From Pacificoceanicola sp048553275 (GTDB taxonomy: Bacteria > Pseudomonadota > Alphaproteobacteria > Rhodobacterales > Rhodobacteraceae), in the NCBI RefSeq assembly GCF_048553275.1, contig NZ_JBLZMW010000007.1, positions 62,001 to 126,000 of the forward strand: DNA of 64,000 nt, written 5' to 3'. Below the pieces are notes generated by a model that was not told the DNA's origin, searched no databases, and saw only the letters and a program-made list of their open reading frames with translations. Below are positions 7,995 to 16,495 of the stretch, one piece after another. The translations under genes were made by a program, and so were the position numbers. The stretch's first letter is position 1; each line of letters opens with the position of its first letter.

Positions 7995-8114
7995 ATGCGC
8001 AGCCCCCTCAACATCGTGAACGTGATCCTTATCGCGGTGCTGGGCGTCGCGGCGCTGACCGTGCACGCCGAACAAGGCCAGGCCATCACCGCCCCATCCG
8101 TTTCAATACAATGA
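7995..8114 (+). CDS. Possible 39-residue single-span membrane peptide
   Basis: ATG 7995 opens a frame whose product has one hydrophobic segment (IVNVILIAVLGVAALTV) followed by a short polar tail ending in SVSIQ. It has the shape of a small exported or inner-membrane protein. The ribosome site is weak, and ATG 7983 is an alternative start. It lies 75 bases before the MscS gene on the same strand. I do not recognise it, and the call depends on the transmembrane pattern alone. Confidence 0.4.
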   Translation: MRSPLNIVNVILIAVLGVAALTVHAEQGQAITAPSVSIQ

Positions 8115-8189
8115 CAGCGGACGCCCGCAGGCCTCGGGACGCTTGCCCAATGGTCTCTCCGGTGTACCATCCCAGAAAACGGAGCGGGC

Positions 8190-9563
8190 ATGGAACCAGA
8201 CCAGACATCACTCGAACAGGCCCTCGGCCCGCTGCAGGCACAGGTCGGAAGCCTGATCGATCAGGGTGAAGCCGTTGTCGGCAGCCTGTTCCGCCCGTGG
8301 ATCGGCTACCAACTTGTCATCATTCTCGCCCTCTTCGCCTGCGTCCATCTCGCCGCGCTCTGGCTGAGACCGAAAGTCGGCGATTGGCTGCGCGCGCGCG
8401 AAGGATGGTCAAAGTGGCAATTGCGCATTGGCCTGATCGTGCAGCGCCGCTTGCGTATGATCCTCTTCGTGTTCGGCATCTGGCTGATCGTCTGGCTGAT
8501 GCGGGAGATCACCTGGCCCTCGCGGTCGTATCTTCTGGCCATTGCTGCCAATCTCGCCACCGCGTGGCTGTTCATCGCCTTTGCCACACGCCTGATCTCC
8601 AATGCCTTTGTGCGCGGGCTTGTCCGCTACGGGGCCTGGACCTGGGTTACGCTGTCGATTCTGGGCGTCACCGACGAAACCCAGGCGGTTTTCGATTCGA
8701 TCGCCGTCACTATCGGCGAGTCCCGCCTTTCCCTCTGGATCATGATAAAGGCCGTGGTGCTGCTTGGGTTGCTGATCACCGTGGCGCGCATCGTTGCCAG
8801 CTCCAGCGCGGCCAGCATTCGCAGAAACAAGGACATCAGCCCCTCGATGCAGGTGCTGGCGATCAAGTTCCTTCAGGTCGTGCTCTTCGGCAGCGCCTTC
8901 TTCATCGGGCTTAAACTCGTCGGCGTCGACCTCACCGGCCTCGCCGTCCTCTCCGGTGCCATCGGCGTCGGCCTTGGCTTCGGCCTGCAGAAGGTGGTGT
9001 CAAACCTTGTCTCCGGCATCATCATCCTGCTCGACAAATCCATCAAACCGGGCGACGTGATCAGCCTTGGCGAGACCTTTGGCTGGATTCAGAGCCTTGG
9101 CGCTCGCTACGTCTCTGTCGTCACCCGCGACGGCAAGGAATACCTGATCCCGAACGAGGATCTGATCACCGGGCAGGTGGTGAACTGGTCCCATTCCAAT
9201 GAATTCGTCCGGCTCGACATCTATTTCGGCACGGCCTATGGCGATGATCCGCACAAGGTCCGCAAGATCGCCATCGAGGCCGCAAAAAGCGTGGACCGAG
9301 TGCTCAGCTTCAAGCCGCCCGTCTGTCACATCGTCGGATTTGGCGACAGCTCTGTGGACTACATCCTGCGCTTCTGGATCAGTGACCCCACCGGGGGCCT
9401 GACCAATATCCGTGGTAATGTCTACCTTGCGCTCTGGGATGCGTTTCAGGCCAATGACATCGCGATTCCGTTCCCGCAGCGCGAGGTTCGAATGCTCGGC
9501 GGCACAGAAGACACGCCGATCCCGGACAAAGGCGCCGCCCGCTCGCAAAAAGCTGTGGACTGA
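8190..9563 (+). CDS. MscS-family mechanosensitive ion channel
   Basis: The 457-residue product is an inner-membrane channel of the small-conductance mechanosensitive family. Several N-terminal helices (from about residue 38, YQLVIILALFACVHLAAL) precede the diagnostic pore helix and beta domain: LAVLSGAIGVGLGFGLQKVV, then NLVSGIIILLDKSIKPGDVI, then YVSVVTRDGKEYLIPNEDLI. The C-terminal alpha-beta vestibule follows, with VRLDIYFGTAYGDDP and FWISDPTGGL. At 457 residues it is longer than E. coli MscS because of extra N-terminal helices, like many proteobacterial homologues. Such channels release solutes on hypo-osmotic shock. Confidence 0.93.
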   Translation: MEPDQTSLEQALGPLQAQVGSLIDQGEAVVGSLFRPWIGYQLVIILALFACVHLAALWLRPKVGDWLRAREGWSKWQLRIGLIVQRRLRMILFVFGIWLIVWLMREITWPSRSYLLAIAANLATAWLFIAFATRLISNAFVRGLVRYGAWTWVTLSILGVTDETQAVFDSIAVTIGESRLSLWIMIKAVVLLGLLITVARIVASSSAASIRRNKDISPSMQVLAIKFLQVVLFGSAFFIGLKLVGVDLTGLAVLSGAIGVGLGFGLQKVVSNLVSGIIILLDKSIKPGDVISLGETFGWIQSLGARYVSVVTRDGKEYLIPNEDLITGQVVNWSHSNEFVRLDIYFGTAYGDDPHKVRKIAIEAAKSVDRVLSFKPPVCHIVGFGDSSVDYILRFWISDPTGGLTNIRGNVYLALWDAFQANDIAIPFPQREVRMLGGTEDTPIPDKGAARSQKAVD

Positions 9564-9610
9564 CTGGATTCATTAAGTGTTTGGTAAGTGGTGCGCGGCA
9601 AAGTGCGGCC

Positions 9611-9823
9611 ATGTCAGACTTCGATGCTCACAAACCCAAGACATGGAATGACCCCGTCCTGCGATATCGCGATATGGGCACGGAACCGCACGTTCCAAAT
9701 CGCGGTACGGGGCCGTACACGGCCCCGACACCCCTTCTGATGCGGCTGGTCGCAAAGTTTCGGCCGCGCCGGACCGGTCCAACGCCCCGGCAACCGATCA
9801 GCGCCCGGAGCATCCCGCGGTAA
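9611..9823 (+). CDS. Possible 70-residue basic protein, unrecognised
   Basis: ATG 9611 opens a 70-codon frame (MSDFDAHKPKTWNDPVLRYRD at the start) with a proline- and arginine-rich C-terminal half. It has no strong ribosome site, no membrane segment and no recognisable domain. A GGGGCCGT/ACGGCCCC hairpin (9709-9726) lies inside it and could be an unrelated structure. It stops close to the convergent cysteine-synthase-like gene. High GC keeps frames open by chance here, so this is a weak call. Confidence 0.25.
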   Translation: MSDFDAHKPKTWNDPVLRYRDMGTEPHVPNRGTGPYTAPTPLLMRLVAKFRPRRTGPTPRQPISARSIPR

Positions 9824-9841
9824 CGACCCTATGCGGCCCTG

Positions 9842-10840
9842 TCAGTCGTCCCACAAGTCGGTGGACAGGTACTTCAACCCGCTGTCACAGATAACGATTG
9901 CCACGCAGCCGCCGCGCTCTCTCTCACGCAACAGCGCGGCGGCGGCAAAAAGATTTGCCCCGGACGAATAGCCCCCGAAAATCCCTTCGCATTGTGCTAG
10001 AAGGCGCGCATGCAGGCGGGCCTGCGCCCCGCTGACTGTCACATGTCCCGCCAAGGGCGCGCCACGCAGATGGTCGAGATCCGCCATCATGTAGCCGCCC
10101 CCCTGAATCGGATGATCGGGCCGGTCGCTCCGCCCGCCGGCGATCACCTCTGCGCCCTCCGGCTCAACCGCATAGCAGCGCACCCCATGCCGCGCAAAAA
10201 ACCGCGCCGCCCCACCGAGCGTGCCGCCCGACCCCGCAAAGTCGCAAAAGGCGGTGACCACACCGTCGGACTGATCCCAGATTTCCGGCCCCGTGCCGGT
10301 TTCATGCGCCGCCGGATTGGCCGCATGGGCGAATTGATCTGCGCGAAAGGCCCCGCGCTCCGCCGTGATCCGCTGAGCCGCCGCCTCCACACACGCCAGA
10401 TCGGCACCGGAGACCTGCCCCGGCGTGCCACCCGGGTTCTGCGGCACGATCACGACCTCGGCGCCAAGCGCCCGCATCATACGTGCGCGCTCAACCGAAT
10501 TTCCGGCGCTCATGACCGCCACAAAAGGATGCCCAAGTACGCCGCAGACAATGGCAAGTCCGGTCCCCATGTTGCCAGAGGTCAATTCGACCACCGTCTG
10601 CCCCGGCAACAGCGATCCATCCGCCTGCGCAGCCTCGATGATGCCCCGCGCGGCGCGATCCTTCTTGGAGAAGCCGGGCATGAGGTAATCCAGCTTGGCC
10701 AGAATGCGCCCCTCCAGCCCGAGATGCGCAACCACCCGGGACAGATCGACAAGCGGCGTGCCGCCAATCGCATCAATGACGGAGGGCAGGATCATGTCAT
10801 CACGCTGCTCCGGGGACGACGCGGTGTCAAGCGAGGCCAC
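9842..10840 (-). CDS. PLP-dependent cysteine synthase / cystathionine beta-synthase-like enzyme
   Basis: The product (332 residues from ATG 10840, or 317 from an internal ATG giving MILPSVIDAIGGTPLV) is a fold-type II PLP enzyme. The N-terminal IGGTPLV, the Schiff-base lysine region (SKKDRAA), the phosphate and substrate loop (ELTSGNMGTGLA) and GSGGTLGG are all visible. A later GIFGGYSSGAN corresponds to the C-terminal signature of O-acetylserine sulfhydrylase relatives. It is probably a beta-replacement enzyme of sulfur amino acid metabolism, but the loop SGNMGTG differs from the TSGNTGI of CysK, so the exact substrate is open. It lies in a minus-strand pair with an EthD protein. Confidence 0.8.
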   Translation of the reverse strand: MASLDTASSPEQRDDMILPSVIDAIGGTPLVDLSRVVAHLGLEGRILAKLDYLMPGFSKKDRAARGIIEAAQADGSLLPGQTVVELTSGNMGTGLAIVCGVLGHPFVAVMSAGNSVERARMMRALGAEVVIVPQNPGGTPGQVSGADLACVEAAAQRITAERGAFRADQFAHAANPAAHETGTGPEIWDQSDGVVTAFCDFAGSGGTLGGAARFFARHGVRCYAVEPEGAEVIAGGRSDRPDHPIQGGGYMMADLDHLRGAPLAGHVTVSGAQARLHARLLAQCEGIFGGYSSGANLFAAAALLRERERGGCVAIVICDSGLKYLSTDLWDD

Positions 10841-10866
10841 AGGCGCCTCGCGGGCGTCCCTCGCCG

Positions 10867-11175
10867 TTATCCGATCGCTTCACCAATCAGCATCTGCACC
10901 GGACAATCCGTGAAATTCGCGATGTCCTCGATCAGCGGCCCGCCTGTCTCAAGCGCCGTTTTCAGCGCATCGGCATCCTTGAAGACTATGCTCGCGATGA
11001 CGTGAAACCCGGCAGGCACGTCCGGCCCACCAGAAAGGCCCCTGGTCACAAGAGTGCTTGCGATCAATGGCCCCCAATGTGTGCCGACCATCGGCAAATG
11101 CGTTTCGGTGTAATAGTCCATGTCGAACCGGCTGCCCTCGGTTGCCGGGTAAATAACCTGAAGTGTCGCACCCAT
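10867..11175 (-). CDS. EthD-family protein
   Basis: The 102-residue product has the ferredoxin-like EthD domain: YPATEGSRFDMDYYTETHLPMV at the N-terminus (Y and H positions typical) and VFKDADALKTALETGG in the middle. Members are small cytoplasmic dimeric proteins; the founding one supports ethyl tert-butyl ether degradation, but most have no assigned reaction. A GGAGAG site precedes ATG 11175 by a few bases. It is divergent from the thiolase gene. Confidence 0.85.
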   Translation of the reverse strand: MGATLQVIYPATEGSRFDMDYYTETHLPMVGTHWGPLIASTLVTRGLSGGPDVPAGFHVIASIVFKDADALKTALETGGPLIEDIANFTDCPVQMLIGEAIG

Positions 11176-11304
11176 TTTGTCTCTCCCTGTGCATCCTGTC
11201 AGATCAGCCTAACACAGAATGCGCAAAACCATGACGGAACGTTCAGGCTGACAAGTCGGAACTGGGCTTTCATAGTGCCCACAGCATTCCTGAGGGAGGA
11301 AATC

Positions 11305-12483
11305 ATGAGCGAAGACATCTTCATTCTCAGCGGCGCGCGCACCGCCATCGGCACTTTTGGCGGCGCGCTGGCTGGCACACCGCCCACCGAACTCGGCGCC
11401 ATCGTCGCCAGGGCAGCGTTGGACCGTGCCGGGGTCGAAGCCGGCCAGATCGGCCATGTGGTCTTTGGCACCGTCATCAATACGGAGCCCAAGGACATGT
11501 ACCTGAGCCGCGTGGCCGCCATGCAGGCGGGCATTCCGGACAGCACACCGGCGATGAACGTCAACCGCCTGTGCGGCTCCGGCGCTCAGGCGATCGTGTC
11601 CGGCACGCAGTCGCTGATGCTGGACGACGCGGATTTCGCGCTTGTCGGCGGTGCCGAAAACATGTCGCGCAGCCCGTTCATCATCCCCGATCAGCGGTGG
11701 GGCGCGAAGATGGGCGACGTGCGCACGCTCGACATGATGCTCGGCGCGCTCAACTGTCCGTTCGGCACGGGCCACATGGGCATCACCGCCGAGAATGTCG
11801 CGGGCGAGCATGACATCAGCCGCGCCGCACAGGACGCCTTTGCCCTCGAAAGCCAGCAACGCGCCGCCAAGGCCATTGCCGAAGGACGTTTCGCCGAGCA
11901 GATCGTCCCGGTCGACGTGCGGCGCAAACGCGAAATGGTCGCCTTCGACACTGATGAGCACCCCAAGGCCACCACCGCGGAGGCCCTCGCCGGTCTGCGC
12001 CCCGCTTTCCAGAAGGATGGCAGCGTAACGGCGGGCAACGCTTCGGGGATCAACGATGGGGCCGCTGCGCTGGTCCTTGCCCGCGCCTCGGCAGCCGAGC
12101 GCGCAGGGTTGAAACCGCGCGCCCGTATCCTTGGCTATGCCCACGCGGGTGTGCGTCCGGAGGTCATGGGCATCGGCCCGGTGCCTGCCTGCCGCGCCCT
12201 GTTCGAACGGACCGGCCTCAGCGGCGCGGATTTCGACGTGATCGAAAGCAACGAGGCCTTCGCGGCGCAGGCGCTCGCGGTAAGCAAAGAGCTCGGCCTC
12301 GATCCTGCACGGGTGAACCCCAATGGCGGCGCCATCGCGCTTGGCCACCCGGTCGGCGCGACCGGTGCGATCATCACGGTCAAGGCACTTTACGAGCTGG
12401 AACGCACGGGCGGCAAACGCGCGCTGATCACAATGTGCATCGGCGGCGGCCAGGGCATCGCACTGGCCATCGAACGCGTCTAG
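11305..12483 (+). CDS. Acetyl-CoA acetyltransferase (thiolase)
   Basis: The 392-residue product matches the length and signatures of biosynthetic or degradative acetyl-CoA thiolases. They are LSGARTAIGTFGG near the N-terminus, the acyl-enzyme cysteine in NVNRLCGSGAQAIV (about residue 90), the histidine motif GGAIALGHPVGATGA, and the C-terminal active-site cysteine in MCIGGGQG. It condenses or cleaves acetoacetyl-CoA. No phaB, atoDA or other polyhydroxybutyrate gene is adjacent, so an assignment to PhaA or AtoB would be a guess. ATG 11305 follows GAGGGAGGAAATC, a strong ribosome site; the longer frame upstream has no support. A GC-rich repeat with a hairpin lies downstream. Confidence 0.93.
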   Translation: MSEDIFILSGARTAIGTFGGALAGTPPTELGAIVARAALDRAGVEAGQIGHVVFGTVINTEPKDMYLSRVAAMQAGIPDSTPAMNVNRLCGSGAQAIVSGTQSLMLDDADFALVGGAENMSRSPFIIPDQRWGAKMGDVRTLDMMLGALNCPFGTGHMGITAENVAGEHDISRAAQDAFALESQQRAAKAIAEGRFAEQIVPVDVRRKREMVAFDTDEHPKATTAEALAGLRPAFQKDGSVTAGNASGINDGAAALVLARASAAERAGLKPRARILGYAHAGVRPEVMGIGPVPACRALFERTGLSGADFDVIESNEAFAAQALAVSKELGLDPARVNPNGGAIALGHPVGATGAIITVKALYELERTGGKRALITMCIGGGQGIALAIERV

Positions 12484-12521
12484 ACACCGGCCACGCCACG
12501 CCGAGGCAGACGCGCGCCCGC

Positions 12522-12572
12522 GTTTCTTTGGTCTCAAAATACCCTCGGGGGTCCGGGGGCAGAGCCCCCGCC
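12522..12572. repeat. GC-rich intergenic repeat with hairpin (copy 1)
   Basis: A TTTCTTTGGTCTCAAAATAC tract leads into CTCGGGGG and a GGGGGC-AGA-GCCCCC hairpin. The same order of parts (TTTC, CAAAATAC, TCGGGGG, GGGGGC-loop-GCCCCC) recurs at 24868-24925 downstream of arfB. It lies just after the thiolase gene and between convergent genes, so it may act as a terminator. Confidence 0.6.
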
Positions 12573-12623
12573 GCGCCCGTCAGGGCGCGTCTTCGGTCGC
12601 CGGGCGCAAGCCCGGCGAAACCG

Positions 12624-13412
12624 TCAACCCAAAAGCCTCGCCGCCATATCGCTTTCCGGTTCGGCCAGCGCGTCGATGATGTCGAAGTGATGCTTGCCTG
12701 GCTGCACGACGCACTCACAGCCCCAAGCCTGCCCCAGCCCCTCGGCCTGTTCTACAAAGGCCGGCCGCTCATCCGCGCCGACCCAAACCGTCACCGGCAC
12801 CCCCGGTGCTTCATGCAGCAACGGGCTTTCGGCCTCGGCCTCTGCTTCGTCGATCTTCAGATCCCGGTTCATCGAGGTCTTCATCAGGGGCCGCAGATCC
12901 GCCACCGGCGAGATCGGCATGACCCGCGCGATCCGGCTGCGCACCGCATCCGGCAGAACGCCCGGCTCCGCCATCCGCGCCACAAGATGGCCGCCCGCCG
13001 AATGCCCGGCCAGCCGCACCGGCCCGTCGATTTCACGCGCCACAACGCTTACGGCATTCGCGATCTGCCGGGTGATATCGGAGATCCGCACCCGCGGGCA
13101 CAGATCATAGGACGGCATCGCCACCGCCCACCCCTGCGCCAGCGGCCCCGTTGCCAGATGAGACCAATCGGAGCGGTCGAACTTCATCCAGTAGCCGCCG
13201 TGCACAAACACCAGCAACCCCTTCGGCGTCCCATCCGGCAGGAACAGATCCATCGCCTGCCGCGTGCCGTGCCCGTACATCACGCCAAGCCGCGCCTTGC
13301 CCAGAACCGACATCCGTTTTCGAAATGCATCGGCGGCCTCGGCCCAGCGGGGCGGGTAGTCCGCGGCACCCTCGATATAGGGGGCATTGGCGTATGCGTC
13401 GTCCAGCTCCAT
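12624..13412 (-). CDS. Alpha/beta hydrolase (kynurenine-formamidase-like esterase)
   Basis: The 262-residue product has the alpha/beta-hydrolase plan: the oxyanion motif HGGYW (about residue 70), the nucleophile elbow GHSAGGH (Ser about 136), a late acid (VGADERPAF) and the catalytic histidine near KHHFDIIDAL. HGGYW plus GHSAGG is the pattern of BNA7-type arylformamidases and related carboxylesterases, but no kynurenine-pathway gene is nearby. GGAGGGAATTTC precedes ATG 13412. It is divergent from succinate-semialdehyde dehydrogenase and converges on the thiolase. Confidence 0.85.
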   Translation of the reverse strand: MELDDAYANAPYIEGAADYPPRWAEAADAFRKRMSVLGKARLGVMYGHGTRQAMDLFLPDGTPKGLLVFVHGGYWMKFDRSDWSHLATGPLAQGWAVAMPSYDLCPRVRISDITRQIANAVSVVAREIDGPVRLAGHSAGGHLVARMAEPGVLPDAVRSRIARVMPISPVADLRPLMKTSMNRDLKIDEAEAEAESPLLHEAPGVPVTVWVGADERPAFVEQAEGLGQAWGCECVVQPGKHHFDIIDALAEPESDMAARLLG

Positions 13413-13517
13413 GAAATTCCCTCCGGAAGCTCTATACTTTCATCTCAGCAAATGCTCTGCCTTTTGCCAAGACCGCATCGGCGGGCATCCACTTATGTCA
13501 GACTCAGGGAAAATCCA

Positions 13518-14993
13518 ATGCTCGATCAGGCAACAGACCTCAAAAGCCTCCTCAAGGACCCGAGCCTTCTGGAGCCGCGTTCCTACGTGAACGGCGAATG
13601 GATCGAAGGCGCGCAAACCTTCGACGTGACCAACCCCGCGCGCGGCGATGTCATCGCCCAGATGACCGACCTCTCCCGCGAACAGGTGGCCCGCGCCATC
13701 GACGCCGCCTACACCGCCCAGAAGGACTGGGCCAAATGGACCGGCAAGGAGCGCGCCGCCGTGATGCGCAAATGGTTCGATCTGATGATGGACAATCAGG
13801 ACGATCTCGGCATCATCATGACCGCCGAACAGGGCAAGCCGCTGGCCGAGGCCAAGGGCGAAGTCGCCTATGGTGCGTCCTTCGTGGAGTTCTTTGGTGA
13901 AGAGGCCAAGCGCGTCTACGGAGAGACGATCCCCGGCCACCAGCGCGACAAGCGCATTACCGTGATCAAGCAGCCCATCGGCGTTGCGGCCTCCATCACA
14001 CCGTGGAATTTCCCCAACGCCATGATCGCCCGCAAGGCCGCGCCCGCCCTTGCCGCAGGCTGCGCCTTCGTCGCGCGCCCGGCCAAGGAAACGCCGCTCT
14101 CGGCAACGGCAATGGCCGTTCTGGCCGAGCGTGCGGGCATTCCCGCGGGGGTCTTCAACGTGGTCTGCTCCTCCTCGTCTTCCGAAGTGGGCAAGGAATT
14201 CTGCGAGAACCCCAAGGTGCGCAAGCTAACCTTCACCGGCTCCACCGAAGTGGGCCGCATCCTGCTCAAACAGGCCGCCGATCAGGTGATGAAATGCTCC
14301 ATGGAGCTGGGCGGCAATGCGCCCTTCATCGTCTTTGACGACGCCGATCTGGACGCCGCCGTCGAGGGCGCGATCCTGTGCAAGTTCCGCAACAACGGCC
14401 AGACCTGCGTTTGCGCCAACCGCATTTACGTGCAGGCCGGCGTCTATGACATCTTTGCCGAAAAGCTGGCCAAGCGGGTGAGCGAGATGAAAGTCGGCGA
14501 CGGGCTTGAGGACGGGACGGACCTTGGCCCGCTGATCAACGCGGACGCGATCGACAAGGTGCAGGAACACGTCGCCGATGCCACGTCCAAGGGCGGCAAG
14601 GTCATCCTCGGTGGCGGCACGCCCATGGACCGCGCCGGGCATTTCCTGCCCCCGACCATCGTCACAGGCGCGACGCAGGACATGACCTTTGCCACCGAGG
14701 AAACCTTCGGCCCGCTCGCGCCGCTGTTCAAGTTCGAGAACGAGGACGAGGTGATCGAGATGGCCAATGACACCATCTTTGGCCTCGCCTCCTACTTCTA
14801 TGCCAAGGACCTGAGCCGAGTGTACAAGGTCGCAGAAGCGCTGGAGTATGGCATCGTCGGCATCAACACAGGCATCATATCGACCGAGGTCGCGCCCTTT
14901 GGCGGTGTGAAACAGTCCGGCCTTGGCCGCGAAGGCAGCCGTCACGGCATCGAGGACTACCTCGAAATGAAATACCTCTGCATGAGTGTCTGA
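13518..14993 (+). CDS. gabD: NAD(P)-dependent succinate-semialdehyde dehydrogenase
   Basis: The 491-residue product is a class-I aldehyde dehydrogenase closely fitting GabD, which oxidises succinate semialdehyde to succinate in 4-aminobutyrate and related catabolism. Visible are ITPWNFPNAMIARK (cofactor), FTGSTEVGR, MELGGNAPFIVFDDAD (general-base Glu) and NNGQTCVCANRIYV (catalytic Cys). The C-terminal EVAPFGGVKQSGLGREGSR is characteristic of the subfamily. The ribosome site is weak (GGGAAAATCC). No aminotransferase (gabT) is beside it. The following unfamiliar gene starts two bases after the stop, which suggests a shared transcript. Confidence 0.93.
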   Translation: MLDQATDLKSLLKDPSLLEPRSYVNGEWIEGAQTFDVTNPARGDVIAQMTDLSREQVARAIDAAYTAQKDWAKWTGKERAAVMRKWFDLMMDNQDDLGIIMTAEQGKPLAEAKGEVAYGASFVEFFGEEAKRVYGETIPGHQRDKRITVIKQPIGVAASITPWNFPNAMIARKAAPALAAGCAFVARPAKETPLSATAMAVLAERAGIPAGVFNVVCSSSSSEVGKEFCENPKVRKLTFTGSTEVGRILLKQAADQVMKCSMELGGNAPFIVFDDADLDAAVEGAILCKFRNNGQTCVCANRIYVQAGVYDIFAEKLAKRVSEMKVGDGLEDGTDLGPLINADAIDKVQEHVADATSKGGKVILGGGTPMDRAGHFLPPTIVTGATQDMTFATEETFGPLAPLFKFENEDEVIEMANDTIFGLASYFYAKDLSRVYKVAEALEYGIVGINTGIISTEVAPFGGVKQSGLGREGSRHGIEDYLEMKYLCMSV

Positions 14994-14994
14994 C

Positions 14995-15906
14995 ATGACG
15001 GAGCCGCGCATCGCCCGGCTCTATCTCTATCCCGACCTGCGCCGCCGGGTGGAAGCCGGGCGGCGCGGGTTTCTGACGACTCTCGTCACCTTGCTGCGCA
15101 GCGAGGGCTGGGAGGTTTACCTGCGCGGCGACACGCCCGAGGAACTGCGCGAGGCGCGGGGCCGCTCCGGTTACAGCCTCGTGCGGATGATCGCTCCGCC
15201 CAACGCGAACGGGCTGACGTTCCGGCGGACGTATTTCCCGCCGTTCTGGCATATCGAACGGGTTGCGGAGCGGTGGAACTGGCCGGTGGCCAAAGCGCGC
15301 TTCAATCCGGCCACGATCCAACCCCACAAAGCCCAGCGCTTTGTCGCAAACATGCGCCACAGGCACCTCGCAGGCCTCGCCCGGCCCACGCGGGATGGCT
15401 TTGTGCTTGCGGCATTGCAGGGACGCCTGCTCGAACGGCGCAGCTTTCAGACCTGCACGCCCATCCAGATGCTGGAGGCGCTGCTGCACAACGAGCCGAA
15501 ACGTCGAGTTCATGCAACGCTGCACCCCAAGGAACGCTATGGCCCGCAGGAGATCGCGGCGCTGGACCGGCTCGCGACGTCTTCCCGCTTCAGCTATGGC
15601 ACCGGCGAAACGGAACGCCTGCTGCCTGCCTGCGACTATGTGGCGACGATGAACTCATCCGTCGCGCTGCGTGGATTTTTTCTGGAAAAACCCGCCGTGC
15701 TCTTTGGCCGGATCGACTTTCACCACATCGCCGCCAACGTCGCGGATCTCGGTCTGCAGGAGGCAATTTCCCGCGCGCCGGAGATGCGCCCCGACTACGC
15801 CGCCTTTCTTTGGTGGTTCTTCCGAGATATGGCCATCGACGACAGCCGCCCCGATGCGCCAGCCCGCATCCGCGCCGCGCTGAAAGCCGGAGGATGGCCG
15901 CTTTGA
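14995..15906 (+). CDS. Unrecognised protein with a capsule-synthesis (KpsS)-like C-terminal motif
   Basis: The 303-residue product is cytoplasmic by composition. Its second half contains HATLHPKERYGPQEIAALD, then a Tyr-Gly-Thr-Gly stretch and NSSVALRGFFLEKPAVLFG. That resembles the HPxE ... NSSVxxExLxxxKPVxxFG pattern of capsule polysaccharide synthesis proteins (KpsS/KpsC), which transfer Kdo. This is motif resemblance only; no capsule export genes are present, although kds genes lie 32 kb away. A GTG at 14986 is an alternative start inside gabD. The next gene overlaps its stop codon. Confidence 0.6.
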   Translation: MTEPRIARLYLYPDLRRRVEAGRRGFLTTLVTLLRSEGWEVYLRGDTPEELREARGRSGYSLVRMIAPPNANGLTFRRTYFPPFWHIERVAERWNWPVAKARFNPATIQPHKAQRFVANMRHRHLAGLARPTRDGFVLAALQGRLLERRSFQTCTPIQMLEALLHNEPKRRVHATLHPKERYGPQEIAALDRLATSSRFSYGTGETERLLPACDYVATMNSSVALRGFFLEKPAVLFGRIDFHHIAANVADLGLQEAISRAPEMRPDYAAFLWWFFRDMAIDDSRPDAPARIRAALKAGGWPL

Positions 15907-16274
15907 GTGACGATTTTCTTGCACCGGAACCGCTGCTGCCGCGCGATGTGCTCGACGCGTGGGCCGCACAGGCTCGGACCGGCGATGGCTCGCCATGGCT
16001 CTGGGCGCATGAAGCGGAGGCCCTTGCGCGTCATGCGCTGGTCACGCACGAAGGTGTCGCCCTGATGGAGGCCGTGACACCGCAGTTCCGCGAGCCCGTC
16101 TCCGACATCGGATGGGAAATCGTCGGTGCCGATCATCCGGGCGAAAACTGGCTCGACCATGAAGATCCCTCACGCGCCATGGACCTGCTGCGCCGCAAGA
16201 TCCAGTTGGCCCGCAAGAACGGGGCGCGCCTGCAGTACAAGCTTTGGCTCAAACCGGCCGGGGATGCGGGGTAA
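15903..16274 (+). CDS. Small protein of unknown function downstream of the KpsS-like gene
   Basis: The 123-residue product (from LSDDFLAPEPLLPRDVLDAW) is acidic and soluble, with no motif I recognise. The start is chosen as TTG 15903 because GGAGG (15889-15893) lies nine bases upstream; ATG 15894 touches that ribosome site directly and is less likely. The start overlaps the stop of the preceding gene, which suggests translational coupling and a shared role. Its last residues (DAG and stop) are encoded by the left arm of an inverted repeat that also follows kdsA. Confidence 0.6.
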   Translation: MSDDFLAPEPLLPRDVLDAWAAQARTGDGSPWLWAHEAEALARHALVTHEGVALMEAVTPQFREPVSDIGWEIVGADHPGENWLDHEDPSRAMDLLRRKIQLARKNGARLQYKLWLKPAGDAG

Positions 16275-16288
16275 AACCCCGCCCTACG
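16265..16288. repeat. Stop-codon/terminator inverted repeat (copy 1)
   Basis: GCGGGGT-AAA-ACCCCGC forms a perfect seven-base stem with a three-base loop, followed by CCTACG. Its left arm supplies the last codons and stop (GCG GGG TAA) of the upstream gene. An identical 24-base element (TGCGGGGT through CCTACG) occurs at 49895-49918, doing the same for kdsA. It is probably a mobile or recurrent terminator unit. Confidence 0.75.
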
Positions 16289-16495
16289 ACAGCGATGCGC
16301 TTTGGGACGGAAAGCTGGCACACACAGAGTGCGCCGTCCAAAGAGCTCTTGCCAAAACGCCCGGGCCAGCGCTATCTGCTGTCATGGGCTGACGATGGCG
16401 TCGTCATGTTTTCAAGCCCGCTTCCGTCCTGCACGCCGGGACCTTGCTTTGCCACGCGGCGGGCCGGGTCCGTCGCGAAAGGAGGGTTCATAACC

